Assembly: GCF_029688865.1 (NCBI RefSeq)
Contig: NZ_JARUKV010000001.1
Coordinates: 62,001-126,000, forward strand
Direction of reading: 5' to 3'
Source: Natronococcus sp. A-GB7
Lineage (GTDB): Archaea; Halobacteriota; Halobacteria; Halobacteriales; Natrialbaceae
Length of the DNA: 64,000 bases
The notes beneath the pieces were generated by a model. That model was not told where the DNA came from. It was given only the letters and a program-made list of their open reading frames with translations, and made no database searches. Positions 16,564 to 24,176 of the stretch are shown in pieces; position 1 is the stretch's first letter, and each line of letters opens with the position of its first letter. The translations under genes and the position numbers were made by a program.

Positions 16564-16833
16564 ATGGAACGCGATACCACGCACGGATCCCGGATGTCCG
16601 ACGATCACCCCTCCCGGCTGCGCCGCGCCGTCGCCAGCCTCGCGGCAGCCATCGGCGTCGGGACCCGCATCCTCGTCGACGCGCTCGTCGTCGGGCTCTG
16701 GGTCCTGTTTCTGACGCTGCTGTTTCTCTCGACGAACTGGCCGCGGTGGCTGTTCTATGTCCTCCTACTGGGTGGGGTCGGCGTCTACGTTCAGTTCACC
16801 GCCTGGTGGGGCGGGTCGACGTCGGGGTCCTGA
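16564..16833 (+). CDS. Small membrane protein, unknown
   Basis: An 89-residue protein with a short polar N-terminus and two hydrophobic helices (about residues 37-57 and 62-78) ending WWGGSTSGS. It starts 1 nt after the protease stop, so the two are probably cotranscribed. An in-frame ATG at 16594 is an alternative start. No family recognised. Confidence 0.65.
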   Translation: MERDTTHGSRMSDDHPSRLRRAVASLAAAIGVGTRILVDALVVGLWVLFLTLLFLSTNWPRWLFYVLLLGGVGVYVQFTAWWGGSTSGS

Positions 16834-16855
16834 CCGCGACGCGAGGCGGGTTGCC

Positions 16856-16930
16856 TCAGTTATTCTCGTCCTCGGCGACGGCGAGTTCGAGGACGAAACT
16901 CGAGGACGAGACGATGTCGCCGAGTGGATC
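16856..16930 (-). pseudogene. Remnant of the 3' end of an ADP-dependent phosphofructokinase gene
   Basis: Read on the minus strand, 16859-16921 translates to GDIVSSSSFVLELAVAEDENN then stop. This matches GDIVSASSFVLELAVASGR at the C-terminus of the kinase encoded at 22698-24071. About 44 of 48 nucleotides agree. Upstream (16931 on) the similarity ends and sequence from the protease gene begins. Only about 20 codons remain, so it is not functional. Confidence 0.7.
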
Positions 16931-16960
16931 TGACCGACGGCGACAGCGGTTCGGTGAGCT
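16925..16960 (+). repeat. 36-nt copy of the protease active-site segment
   Basis: It matches 16387-16422 at 34 of 36 positions, covering codons for DLTDGDSGSVS. Here it is joined to the kinase remnant and followed by unrelated sequence, outside any intact gene. Confidence 0.85.
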
Positions 16961-16986
16961 CCCACCACCAGGAAGCTGGCCTCGTC

Positions 16987-17967
16987 TCACCGGTCGTCCG
17001 GGATCCGGGTGTGGGCACCGATCAGGGCGCGCTCGAGGTCGAACCCGCTGATTCTGGCTCCCTCGTCGACGATCGAGCCGCGAACGGTCGTCGACCCGAG
17101 GTACGCTTCCGGGAAGATAACCGAGCGTTCGACGTCGGCGTCGACGAGGGTCGCGTCCGCCATCACGTGGACGTCGTCGCCGACGCTGCTCTCCCGAACG
17201 GTCGCCGACTCGGCGACGTGGGAGTCGCCGTCGAGGTGCCAGGAGACGGCGTCGAGGTAACTTCCCCTGGTGCCGATGTCGTACCACGCACCGTCGAACG
17301 TGTAGGCGTAGGTGGGTTCGCGGTCCTGGAGCCACTGGACGAACCAGCCCGGCTCGTCCGGGTCGTTTCCCGCTTCGAGATAGGGGTCGAACAGGGACAG
17401 CGTCTCACCGGGGAACGCGTAGCAGCCGATCGAGACGAGCGAACTCTCCGGTTCGTCCGGTTTCGCCTGGAAGCCGACGACGCGTTCGCCGTCCAGTTCG
17501 AGCACACCGTACGACGTAGCCCGCTCCCGCGAGCAGACGTCGTAGGCGGCGATCGCCGGGCCCTCGCATCGGTCGAAGTACTCGAGGAACTCCTCGAGCG
17601 CGAAGTCGAAGAGATTGTCGCCCGCGATCACCAGCAGGTCGTCGTCGAGTCCTTCGCGGTCGATCAGCTGGGCGAGCGCGCCGACGACGCCGAGTTTCTC
17701 GTCTTCGCGTTCGGTCTCCTCGACGGACAGGCGCGGTTTGTCGTACGGTCCGTCCTCGAGGTGAGCCTCGAAGTCGGGGGCGAACCGTTCGTTCGTGCTC
17801 ACGTAGATCTCGTCGATCCGATCGAGGGTCTCGAGTTCGGCGTAGATGCGATCGATGACCGTCGTCTCGCCGAGCGGGAGCAACATCTTGGGGCGGTGTC
17901 TCGTGATCGGCCACAGGCGAGTTGCGTAGCCACCGGCCAGAACGACAGCGGTGGTTGGGCCCGTCAT
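16987..17967 (-). CDS. Sugar nucleotidyltransferase (glucose-1-phosphate NTP transferase type)
   Basis: A 326-residue enzyme. Its N-terminus, VVLAGGYATRLWPITRHRPK, is the nucleotide-binding signature of sugar-phosphate nucleotidyltransferases, and VIAGDNLFDF holds the metal-binding Asp. From about residue 245 there are left-handed beta-helix repeats (VAESATVRESSVGDDVHV). It would activate glucose-1-phosphate or a similar sugar phosphate to an NDP-sugar. It starts 1 nt after the pgk stop, in the order gap-pgk-transferase. The product may supply the trehalose synthase encoded just upstream on the other strand. Confidence 0.88.
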   Translation of the reverse strand: MTGPTTAVVLAGGYATRLWPITRHRPKMLLPLGETTVIDRIYAELETLDRIDEIYVSTNERFAPDFEAHLEDGPYDKPRLSVEETEREDEKLGVVGALAQLIDREGLDDDLLVIAGDNLFDFALEEFLEYFDRCEGPAIAAYDVCSRERATSYGVLELDGERVVGFQAKPDEPESSLVSIGCYAFPGETLSLFDPYLEAGNDPDEPGWFVQWLQDREPTYAYTFDGAWYDIGTRGSYLDAVSWHLDGDSHVAESATVRESSVGDDVHVMADATLVDADVERSVIFPEAYLGSTTVRGSIVDEGARISGFDLERALIGAHTRIPDDR

Positions 17968-17968
17968 T

Positions 17969-19177
17969 TCAGGCCTCTCCCTCGAGTACCTCGACGCCGA
18001 CGAGCGGCTCCCCGGTGAGCGCGCGAACGTACGCGCCGCCGGCGACCGTGACGCGCGAGAAACCGTCCTCGTCGAAGTCGTACAGTTCGACGACGCGGGC
18101 GGTGTCGCCGCCGCCGACGACCGAGAAACAGTCGGTCCCGGCGATCGCCGAGACGACCGTCACGGTCCCGTGGGCGAACCGCTCGTCCTCGAAGACGCCG
18201 AGTGCGCCTTTGACGAACACCGCGTCGGCGTCCTCGACGACGTCGGCGTAGCGATCGGCCGTCTCGGAACCGACGTCGAGGAACGGTCGGTCCTTCTCGA
18301 CTCTCTCGAGCGACGCTTCCGCGCGTTTGCCGTCGTCCTCGTAGGCCAAGTCGGTCGGGAGCGACAGTCGGTCGCGGTAGGCATCGAGGGTACGCTCGAG
18401 TCGATCACGATGGTCGTCCCACTGGTGGTCGAAAAGCGACGTCTCGGCGGCGTCGTAGCCCACGTCGTACCCGTCCGCCCGCAGGAAGAGTTCGCCGACG
18501 ACGCCGCCGAGACAGAACCGGTCGACGGTGTCGTCGAGTCGCTCGATGATCGGGATGACGTCCTCGGCTTTCGTCCCGCCCAGGACCATCGTGACCGGAC
18601 CGTCGAACTCCCGCTCCCGGACGGCCGTGATCGCCGTGTACTCCTGTTCCATCACGCGCCCCGCGTACGCGTCCATGACGCGCGGAAAGCCGACGATCGA
18701 GGCGTGGGAACGATGCGCGGCCGAGTACGCATCCCCGACGTAGGCGTCGAACTTCGGGGCGAGCGTCCGAACGAAGTCCGTCTCGGCTTTCACGTCCGGC
18801 TCTTCCTCGGGTAACTCCTCGTCGCACATCCGGGCGTTCTCGAGGAGGAGCACGTCGCCCGACTCGAGGTCGTCGATAGCTGCGAGCGCGTCCTCGCCGT
18901 ACGTGTCTGCGACGAACTCGACGGGGTGATCGAGGTGGTCGGCGAGGATCTCGGCGTGTTGCTCGAGCGAGACGAACGTGTCCCGGCCCGGCCGACCCTG
19001 GTGGGCAAGCAGGGCGACCGCGTGGTCGTCCGCGAGCAGTTCCCGGATGGTTTCGGCGTGGCTTGCGAACCGGCGACTGTCCTGTGCGATCCCGTCCTCG
19101 ACGGCGGCGTTGACGTCGATCCGGACGAGCAGGCGTCGCCCAGGTTCGAGGTCGTCGATAGTTCGAAACGTAGTCAT
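17969..19177 (-). CDS. pgk: Phosphoglycerate kinase
   Basis: A 402-residue kinase converting 1,3-bisphosphoglycerate and ADP to 3-phosphoglycerate and ATP. Family blocks present are LVRIDVNAAV, RRFASHAETI, LLAHQGRPG, LLLENARM, DAYVGDAYSAAHRSHAS, TMVLGGTKAEDVIPII and VVGGGDTA. The usual C-terminal 'GGGAsLE' is VAGGAYVRALTG here, as often in haloarchaea. The gene sits 29 nt after gap and 1 nt before the nucleotidyltransferase, forming a three-gene operon. Confidence 0.97.
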   Translation of the reverse strand: MTTFRTIDDLEPGRRLLVRIDVNAAVEDGIAQDSRRFASHAETIRELLADDHAVALLAHQGRPGRDTFVSLEQHAEILADHLDHPVEFVADTYGEDALAAIDDLESGDVLLLENARMCDEELPEEEPDVKAETDFVRTLAPKFDAYVGDAYSAAHRSHASIVGFPRVMDAYAGRVMEQEYTAITAVREREFDGPVTMVLGGTKAEDVIPIIERLDDTVDRFCLGGVVGELFLRADGYDVGYDAAETSLFDHQWDDHRDRLERTLDAYRDRLSLPTDLAYEDDGKRAEASLERVEKDRPFLDVGSETADRYADVVEDADAVFVKGALGVFEDERFAHGTVTVVSAIAGTDCFSVVGGGDTARVVELYDFDEDGFSRVTVAGGAYVRALTGEPLVGVEVLEGEA

Positions 19178-19206
19178 GGCTGGAAAGTACTGCTCGCGTG
19201 TCTCCG

Positions 19207-20277
19207 TCAGTGGACGACGGTTCGCCCGGCATCGATGCTCTCCGACTCGGCCGCGACGTGTTTCGCGAGTTTGATCATCTGGTTCGAGAAGCCGTACTCG
19301 TTGTCGTACCAGGCGAGCACTTTCACGGTGTCGTTGGCTGCGACCATCAGTGATTCGAGGTCGACGTACGAGGCAAAGGGCAACCCGACGATGTCCCGCG
19401 AGACGATCTCGTCGTCGGTGTAGCCGAGGACGCCGGCCAGGTCGTCGTCGGCCGCCGCCCGGATCGCGTCGATCACTTCGTCCCGCTCGACGTCTTCCTC
19501 GATGTTGACGGTGATGTCGGTGATCGAGCCGTTCGGGACCGGTACCCGCATCGCCATCCCCTCGAGTTTGCCCTCGAACTCAGGGAGCACCTCGCTGGTC
19601 GCACCGGCCGCCCCGGTCGTCGTCGGGACGATGTTCTCGGCAGCGGCGCGGCCGCGCCGTCGCTTGGCCATGGGGCCGTCCACGAGCCCCTGGCTTCCGG
19701 TGTAGGCGTGGACGGTCGTCAGGAGTCCGGAGACGACGTCGAACTCCTCGTCGAGGACCTTCAGGACCGGCGCGACCGAGTTCGTCGTACAGGAGGCGTT
19801 CGAGAGGACGTCGTCGCCGTCGTACTCCTCGTGGTTGACGCCGTAGACGAACATCGGTACCTCCTTCTCGCCCTTCGGCGGCGCCGAGATGATGACCTTG
19901 TCCGCGCCTGCCTCGAGGTGCTGTGCAGCCTCGTCACGGGTCCGGAACAACCCCGTCGCTTCGAAGGCGACGTCGACGTCCAGTTCGTCCCACGGGAGTT
20001 CCGACGGCTCGCGCTCGGAGAGCAACCGGAACTCCTGGTCGTCCACCAAGAGCGTGTCACTGCGGCGAGAGACGCCGTCGAGCCGGCCGTGGACCGAGTC
20101 GTAGGTGAGCAGATACTCCATGTCGTCGTCGTCCATCACGTCGTTAATCGCCACGATATCGACGTCGTCGTGGGTCAGCGACGCACGGAGGAGACAGCGT
20201 CCGACCCGTCCGAAGCCGTTGAGCCCGATTCGAAGCGTTTCGCCGGTTTCCGAGCCGCCGTTCGTCTTCGCACTCAT
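19207..20277 (-). CDS. gapI: Type I glyceraldehyde-3-phosphate dehydrogenase, phosphorylating
   Basis: A 356-residue enzyme of the bacterial/eukaryotic type. It has the Rossmann loop IGLNGFGRVGR, the catalytic Cys C163 in NASCTTNSVAP, and the C-terminal WYDNEYGFSNQM. Haloarchaea often carry this type I form for catabolism, in addition to an archaeal type II form for gluconeogenesis. Here it heads an operon with pgk. The ATG at 20275-20277 is chosen because upstream codons are atypical. An AAATTT element and the shared CGCAGGGGG motif lie 14-30 nt upstream. Confidence 0.96.
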   Translation of the reverse strand: MSAKTNGGSETGETLRIGLNGFGRVGRCLLRASLTHDDVDIVAINDVMDDDDMEYLLTYDSVHGRLDGVSRRSDTLLVDDQEFRLLSEREPSELPWDELDVDVAFEATGLFRTRDEAAQHLEAGADKVIISAPPKGEKEVPMFVYGVNHEEYDGDDVLSNASCTTNSVAPVLKVLDEEFDVVSGLLTTVHAYTGSQGLVDGPMAKRRRGRAAAENIVPTTTGAAGATSEVLPEFEGKLEGMAMRVPVPNGSITDITVNIEEDVERDEVIDAIRAAADDDLAGVLGYTDDEIVSRDIVGLPFASYVDLESLMVAANDTVKVLAWYDNEYGFSNQMIKLAKHVAAESESIDAGRTVVH

Positions 20278-20290
20278 GATCGAGGCTCCA

Positions 20291-20299
20291 CCCCCTGCG
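20291..20299 (+). promoter_or_regulatory. Shared CCCCCTGCG motif in the gapI promoter
   Basis: It lies directly between the A/T-rich element (20301-20310) and the gapI start codon, over the expected transcription start. The same 9-mer occurs twice in the pfkC/ppsA intergenic region. This may be an operator; no binding protein is known from this sequence. Confidence 0.45.
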
Positions 20300-20418
20300 G
20301 GTAAATTTGTTGGCCTCGATCCGTCGGATATCGGGAGATAAACGCCCTCTAACCCGTCGATCCGCGTTTCTGACCCCAACTGATACGAGCGTCGTCGTGG
20401 TGGTGACGTGCACCGACG

Positions 20419-21660
20419 ATGCATCCTCCCTCACTCCCGAACCGGTCGATCGAGGCCTACGCCACCGTGACGGGAGACGACCGCCTCGAGCGACTCCGCG
20501 AACTCGCCGAGACGCTGTCGGACGTCCGGATCCTGCACGTCAATTCGACTGCGACGGGCGGCGGCGTCGCGGAGTTGCTCCGCTCGATCGTGCCGGTCTG
20601 TAACGACCTCGGCATCGACACCGACTGGCTCGTCATGGACGCCGACGACGACTTCTTCGAGGTCACGAAGGCGGTCCACAACGGCCTCCAGGGGAGCGGC
20701 GAGCCGTTGACCGACGAGATGAAAGCGACCTATCGCGAGGTGACAGAGCGGAACGCGGCCGAGATCGAAGACGAGTACGACCTCGTGCTGGCTCACGATC
20801 CGCAGCCGCTGGGCATGCTCGAGCGACTCGAAGAACGGCTCCCGGACGCGCCCATCCTCTGGCGATGTCACGTCGATCTCACCGACTCGGTCGACGACTA
20901 TCTCGCGTTCGTCTCGGAGTACACCGATCCGATCGATCACGCGATTTTCAGTCGCTCGGAGTACGTGGCGATCGACACGCCGGCGACGAGCATCGTCTAC
21001 CCGTCGATCGACCCGGTGACGGAGAAGAACCGCTCGCTCGAGGACGAAGAGCTGGCGGCCGAACGCGACCGGCTGGACCCGCTCTCGTTCGACGCGCCGG
21101 TGGTGACGCAGGTGTCCCGTTTCGACCCGTGGAAGGATCAGTTCGGGACGCTCGAGGCGTACCGAACCGCCACGGAGGAGGTGCCGGAGCTCCAGCTGGC
21201 GCTGGCCGGCGGGATGGCTGGGGACGATCCGGAGGGACTGGAGCTGTACGAGCAGGTCGCCGAGAAAGCGGTCGGTGATCCGGACGTTCACGTCCTGACT
21301 GACCTCCCAGACACGACGATAAACGCCCTCCAGCGGCTGTCGGACGTCGTCGTCCAGAAGTCACTGCGCGAGGGGTTTGGCCTCGTCGTCTCGGAGGCGC
21401 TCTGGAAGCGCACGCCGGTCGTCGGCTCGACGGTCGGCGGGATCCCGCTCCAGGTCGAGGACGGCCGGAACGGCTACCTCGTCGATCCCGATGACGCGAC
21501 GGGTGCTGGCGATCGGATCGTCGCTCTTCTCGAGAACGACGAGCGCCGTCGATCGTTCGGCGACAGTGCCCGGGAACACGTCCGGGAACGGTTCCTGCTG
21601 CCCAGACAGCTGGTGGATCTCCTCGAGATTTTCGTCGACGCTGTAGAACCCGATTCCTGA
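20419..21660 (+). CDS. treT: TreT-like trehalose synthase (GT4 family)
   Basis: A 413-residue GT-B glycosyltransferase. N-terminal blocks ILHVNSTATGGGVAELLRSIVP and LAHDPQPLGML, WRCHVDL, and C-terminal SLREGFGLVVSEALWKRTPVVGSTVGGIPLQ match trehalose glycosyltransferring synthases, which join NDP-glucose and glucose to trehalose. EGFGLVVSEA is the E-x7-E donor site. Divergent from gapI with 141 nt between them. The NDP-sugar enzyme across the divergent operon could supply the donor. Trehalose fits an osmolyte or storage role in a halophile. Confidence 0.88.
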   Translation: MHPPSLPNRSIEAYATVTGDDRLERLRELAETLSDVRILHVNSTATGGGVAELLRSIVPVCNDLGIDTDWLVMDADDDFFEVTKAVHNGLQGSGEPLTDEMKATYREVTERNAAEIEDEYDLVLAHDPQPLGMLERLEERLPDAPILWRCHVDLTDSVDDYLAFVSEYTDPIDHAIFSRSEYVAIDTPATSIVYPSIDPVTEKNRSLEDEELAAERDRLDPLSFDAPVVTQVSRFDPWKDQFGTLEAYRTATEEVPELQLALAGGMAGDDPEGLELYEQVAEKAVGDPDVHVLTDLPDTTINALQRLSDVVVQKSLREGFGLVVSEALWKRTPVVGSTVGGIPLQVEDGRNGYLVDPDDATGAGDRIVALLENDERRRSFGDSAREHVRERFLLPRQLVDLLEIFVDAVEPDS

Positions 21661-21763
21661 GACGGTCAGGAATCGGTACGAGAAGCCGCGACGGCACCGA
21701 CGCCACCTATCTGACCCCCACACAGTTATGCGCGGAGACGGTGAAGCAACGCAGGACGATCCC

Positions 21764-22657
21764 ATGAGCCGGTTCATCGAATCGATACTGATACCGACCG
21801 ACGGCAGCGACGGGGCACTCGCAGGAGCCAAACGCGGGATCGCGCTCGCGTCGCAAATCGACGCGGACGTCCACGTACTGTCGATCGTCGAATCCCGATT
21901 CCAGGCGTCGGATCTCGACGAACTGGATCTCCTGTCGTTCGAAGAGAACGCCGAGGAGGCAGTCGAGGCAGTCGCGCAACTGGCCACGGACCACGACGAC
22001 GAAATAGCCGTCACGACCACGATCAGGGAGGGGACTCCGTTCCAGTCGATCAGAGAGTACGCCAGTCGACGCGAGATCGACGTCATCGCCATGGGGACGA
22101 AAGGCCGAACGGGTCTCGACAGAGTGCTCCTCGGCAGCGTGACCGAGAACGTCCTCCGAACGGCCCGGACCCCCGTACTCGCGGTTCCACCGAACCCCGA
22201 CGAACCCGCAATCGCCGACGTCCCGTTCGATCGATTTCTCTTGCCCACGGACGGCAGCGACGGTGCGGCGATCGCAACCGATTGGGGGATCGAACTCGCG
22301 AGCCGACTCGAGTCGTCGATACACGCGCTCTACTCGATCGACACGAGTCCGCTCGGTGACGAGCGAGAGAGCGACGAACTCCTCGAGGCTCTCGAGAGCA
22401 GGGGCGAAGCGGCACTCGACGCGGTCCGGGAGCGCGGCGAGGACGTCGGGGTGACCGTCTCGGGATCGACCGTGACCGGCGCTCCGGTGAGGGTGATCCC
22501 CTCCTACGCGACCGAGAACGACGTCGACCTGATCGTCATGGGGACCCACGGCCGGACGGGGATCGGCCAGTGGTTCCTCGGGAGCGTGACCGAAAACGTC
22601 GTCCGCCAGGCAGACGTGCCGGTGTTTTGCGTGCCGGTCAGCGCCCAGGAGCCGTGA
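21764..22657 (+). CDS. Universal stress protein, two UspA domains
   Basis: A 297-residue protein with two tandem UspA domains, each ending in the ATP-binding signature G-x2-G-x9-G-S-(V/T) (GTKGRTGLDRVLLGSV and GTHGRTGIGQWFLGSV). Each domain starts with a '(L)IPTDGSDGA' strand. Residues 1-140 and 145-297 are the two copies. The ATG at 21764 is preferred; a further ATG lies 36 nt upstream. Its position between trehalose synthase and phosphofructokinase suggests a stress or energy sensor role, which is inference only. Confidence 0.88.
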   Translation: MSRFIESILIPTDGSDGALAGAKRGIALASQIDADVHVLSIVESRFQASDLDELDLLSFEENAEEAVEAVAQLATDHDDEIAVTTTIREGTPFQSIREYASRREIDVIAMGTKGRTGLDRVLLGSVTENVLRTARTPVLAVPPNPDEPAIADVPFDRFLLPTDGSDGAAIATDWGIELASRLESSIHALYSIDTSPLGDERESDELLEALESRGEAALDAVRERGEDVGVTVSGSTVTGAPVRVIPSYATENDVDLIVMGTHGRTGIGQWFLGSVTENVVRQADVPVFCVPVSAQEP

Positions 22658-22697
22658 CGTCCTCCGGCGACTACCGCTTGCCGCCGTCCCGGAGCCG

Positions 22698-24071
22698 CTA
22701 TCGGCCGCTGGCCACGGCGAGTTCCAGGACGAAACTCGAGGCGGAGACGATGTCGCCGATGCCGACCGTTCCTGCCGGTTCGTCGACGACGCGATTGGGG
22801 CAAGCGGCGACCGTGGGAGTCTCGAGGACGCCGTCCTCGGCCGTCTTGCCGACGTGATCGGCCAGCAGTTCGATCGCTTCCCGGCCCAACTCCGAGCGCT
22901 CGTACTCCAGCCCGGTTTCGAGGTCCTCGGGTTCGGAGATGTGTCCCAGCGCCGCCTTCGTCGCGGCGTTGACGGCGGAAAACTCGAGCCCCCGTCGAAG
23001 CGCCTCCGGCGAGTGGTACGACTCCATCACGGCCAGATGGTACTCCATCGCGTGTAACTGCAGACAGTCGACGCCGAGTTCCTCGCGGACCGCCTCGAGC
23101 ATCCGGTAGTGGTCGAGGATCTCCTCGGGTTCGAACGGGGTCGCCTCCGACGGCGGCTCGTCGACGGCGTCGATACCCGCGTCGTCGTGCAGCATCGTCA
23201 GTTCGTGCGTATCGGCGCCGACGACGTTCGCCTCCGGCAGGATCCACTCGTACATGCTCTCCCTGAGGTCGTCGTCGTGGGTGACCGCGTACTCGACGTG
23301 GACGTCGACGTCGCTCCCGGACCGGAGCCGATGGATGACGTCTCTCGCGTGACGGTGGGTCTCCTCGTACCCCTCTTCGACGTGGTCGGGCGTGAGGTTG
23401 TGATACCCCGCCAGCAAGGCGCCGTCGACGTCCTCGCCGACCTGATCGATTTCCTCGTCGAGATCCCCCGCAGAGAGGTCGAACTCCGGCGGCCTCGAGG
23501 CGGCGATGAACCGGGTGTCTTCCGGCGCGGTCACGCCGAAAAACTCGTCTCCCTCTCTGAACTCGAACACCCAGTTGATCTTCGTCCGATCCGTGTTGAC
23601 GGCCTCGGAGAGAGGGACGTGGCGCACCTGCCCGTCCTCGACGGTCGGATACCGCACCTCGTCGGGGTGGTCGAACATCGAGAGCTGTCGCTCCGAAATC
23701 AGGTAGGTGTACGTGATCGGCGCCGTTCCCAGCGCGGTGAGCAAGTTCGTCATGATCCCCGCCTGACCGCCCATCTGCTGGCTGTCGGGCTCGAGTTCCG
23801 CCTCGAGCGTCGTCGCGAACTCGTCGGCCATCGCGATCTCGTCTCCTCGGCCGGCGGCCATCGTGTGTGCGATCGCCGCCGCGAGTTCCCGTTTCGACGT
23901 CAGCGGACTCGGCGGGACGTCCGCACCGGGATCGGTCGGTCGCTCGAGGAACGACTCGAGTTCCTCGTCGACCCGAACGATCGCGTCGACGTTCGCGTTG
24001 TAAGCGACGAATACGGGTAACTCCTCGAGTGCGGCGACGTCCGCCTCCAGTTGGGCGTGGGCGTCCTGCAT
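22698..24071 (-). CDS. pfkC: ADP-dependent phosphofructokinase/glucokinase
   Basis: A 457-residue ribokinase-fold kinase of the ADP-dependent family. It has NANVDAIVR at the sugar site, GGQAGIMTNLL, YHNLTPDH, and the C-terminal catalytic motif GIGD with D440. It phosphorylates fructose-6-phosphate (and possibly glucose) with ADP as donor. Most halophilic archaea are thought to use a modified Entner-Doudoroff route, so its presence with GapI, Pgk and aldolase points to a working EMP-type glycolysis. Divergent from ppsA with 105 nt between them. A fragment of a second copy lies at 16856-16930. Confidence 0.9.
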   Translation of the reverse strand: MQDAHAQLEADVAALEELPVFVAYNANVDAIVRVDEELESFLERPTDPGADVPPSPLTSKRELAAAIAHTMAAGRGDEIAMADEFATTLEAELEPDSQQMGGQAGIMTNLLTALGTAPITYTYLISERQLSMFDHPDEVRYPTVEDGQVRHVPLSEAVNTDRTKINWVFEFREGDEFFGVTAPEDTRFIAASRPPEFDLSAGDLDEEIDQVGEDVDGALLAGYHNLTPDHVEEGYEETHRHARDVIHRLRSGSDVDVHVEYAVTHDDDLRESMYEWILPEANVVGADTHELTMLHDDAGIDAVDEPPSEATPFEPEEILDHYRMLEAVREELGVDCLQLHAMEYHLAVMESYHSPEALRRGLEFSAVNAATKAALGHISEPEDLETGLEYERSELGREAIELLADHVGKTAEDGVLETPTVAACPNRVVDEPAGTVGIGDIVSASSFVLELAVASGR

Positions 24072-24090
24072 AGCAGGGCTCCCTCCCAGA

Positions 24091-24099
24091 CGCAGGGGG
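24091..24099 (-). promoter_or_regulatory. Shared CCCCCTGCG motif near pfkC
   Basis: On the minus strand CCCCCTGCG lies immediately downstream of a GGATTAA element and 20 nt upstream of the pfkC start. Same 9-mer as at 20291 and 24131. Together with the 24131 copy it forms an inverted pair 31 nt apart in the divergent promoter. Confidence 0.45.
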
Positions 24100-24130
24100 T
24101 TAATCCTGGGGTGCTCGTGCCGTCCGTCGC

Positions 24131-24139
24131 CCCCCTGCG
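24131..24139 (+). promoter_or_regulatory. Shared CCCCCTGCG motif near ppsA
   Basis: It lies directly upstream of an ACTTATTG A/T element and 38 nt before the ppsA start codon. It is placed like an activator site relative to ppsA, whereas the other two copies overlap the start regions of pfkC and gapI. Confidence 0.45.
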
Positions 24140-24176
24140 AACTTATTGTCGTCCGCGTGGTCCGAGTGACAGGCCG

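Noticed and set aside
16856-17335. Open frame on the minus strand covering the kinase remnant and running into the nucleotidyltransferase gene
   Set aside because: Only the last 20 codons resemble a kinase. The rest is an out-of-frame shadow of the nucleotidyltransferase.
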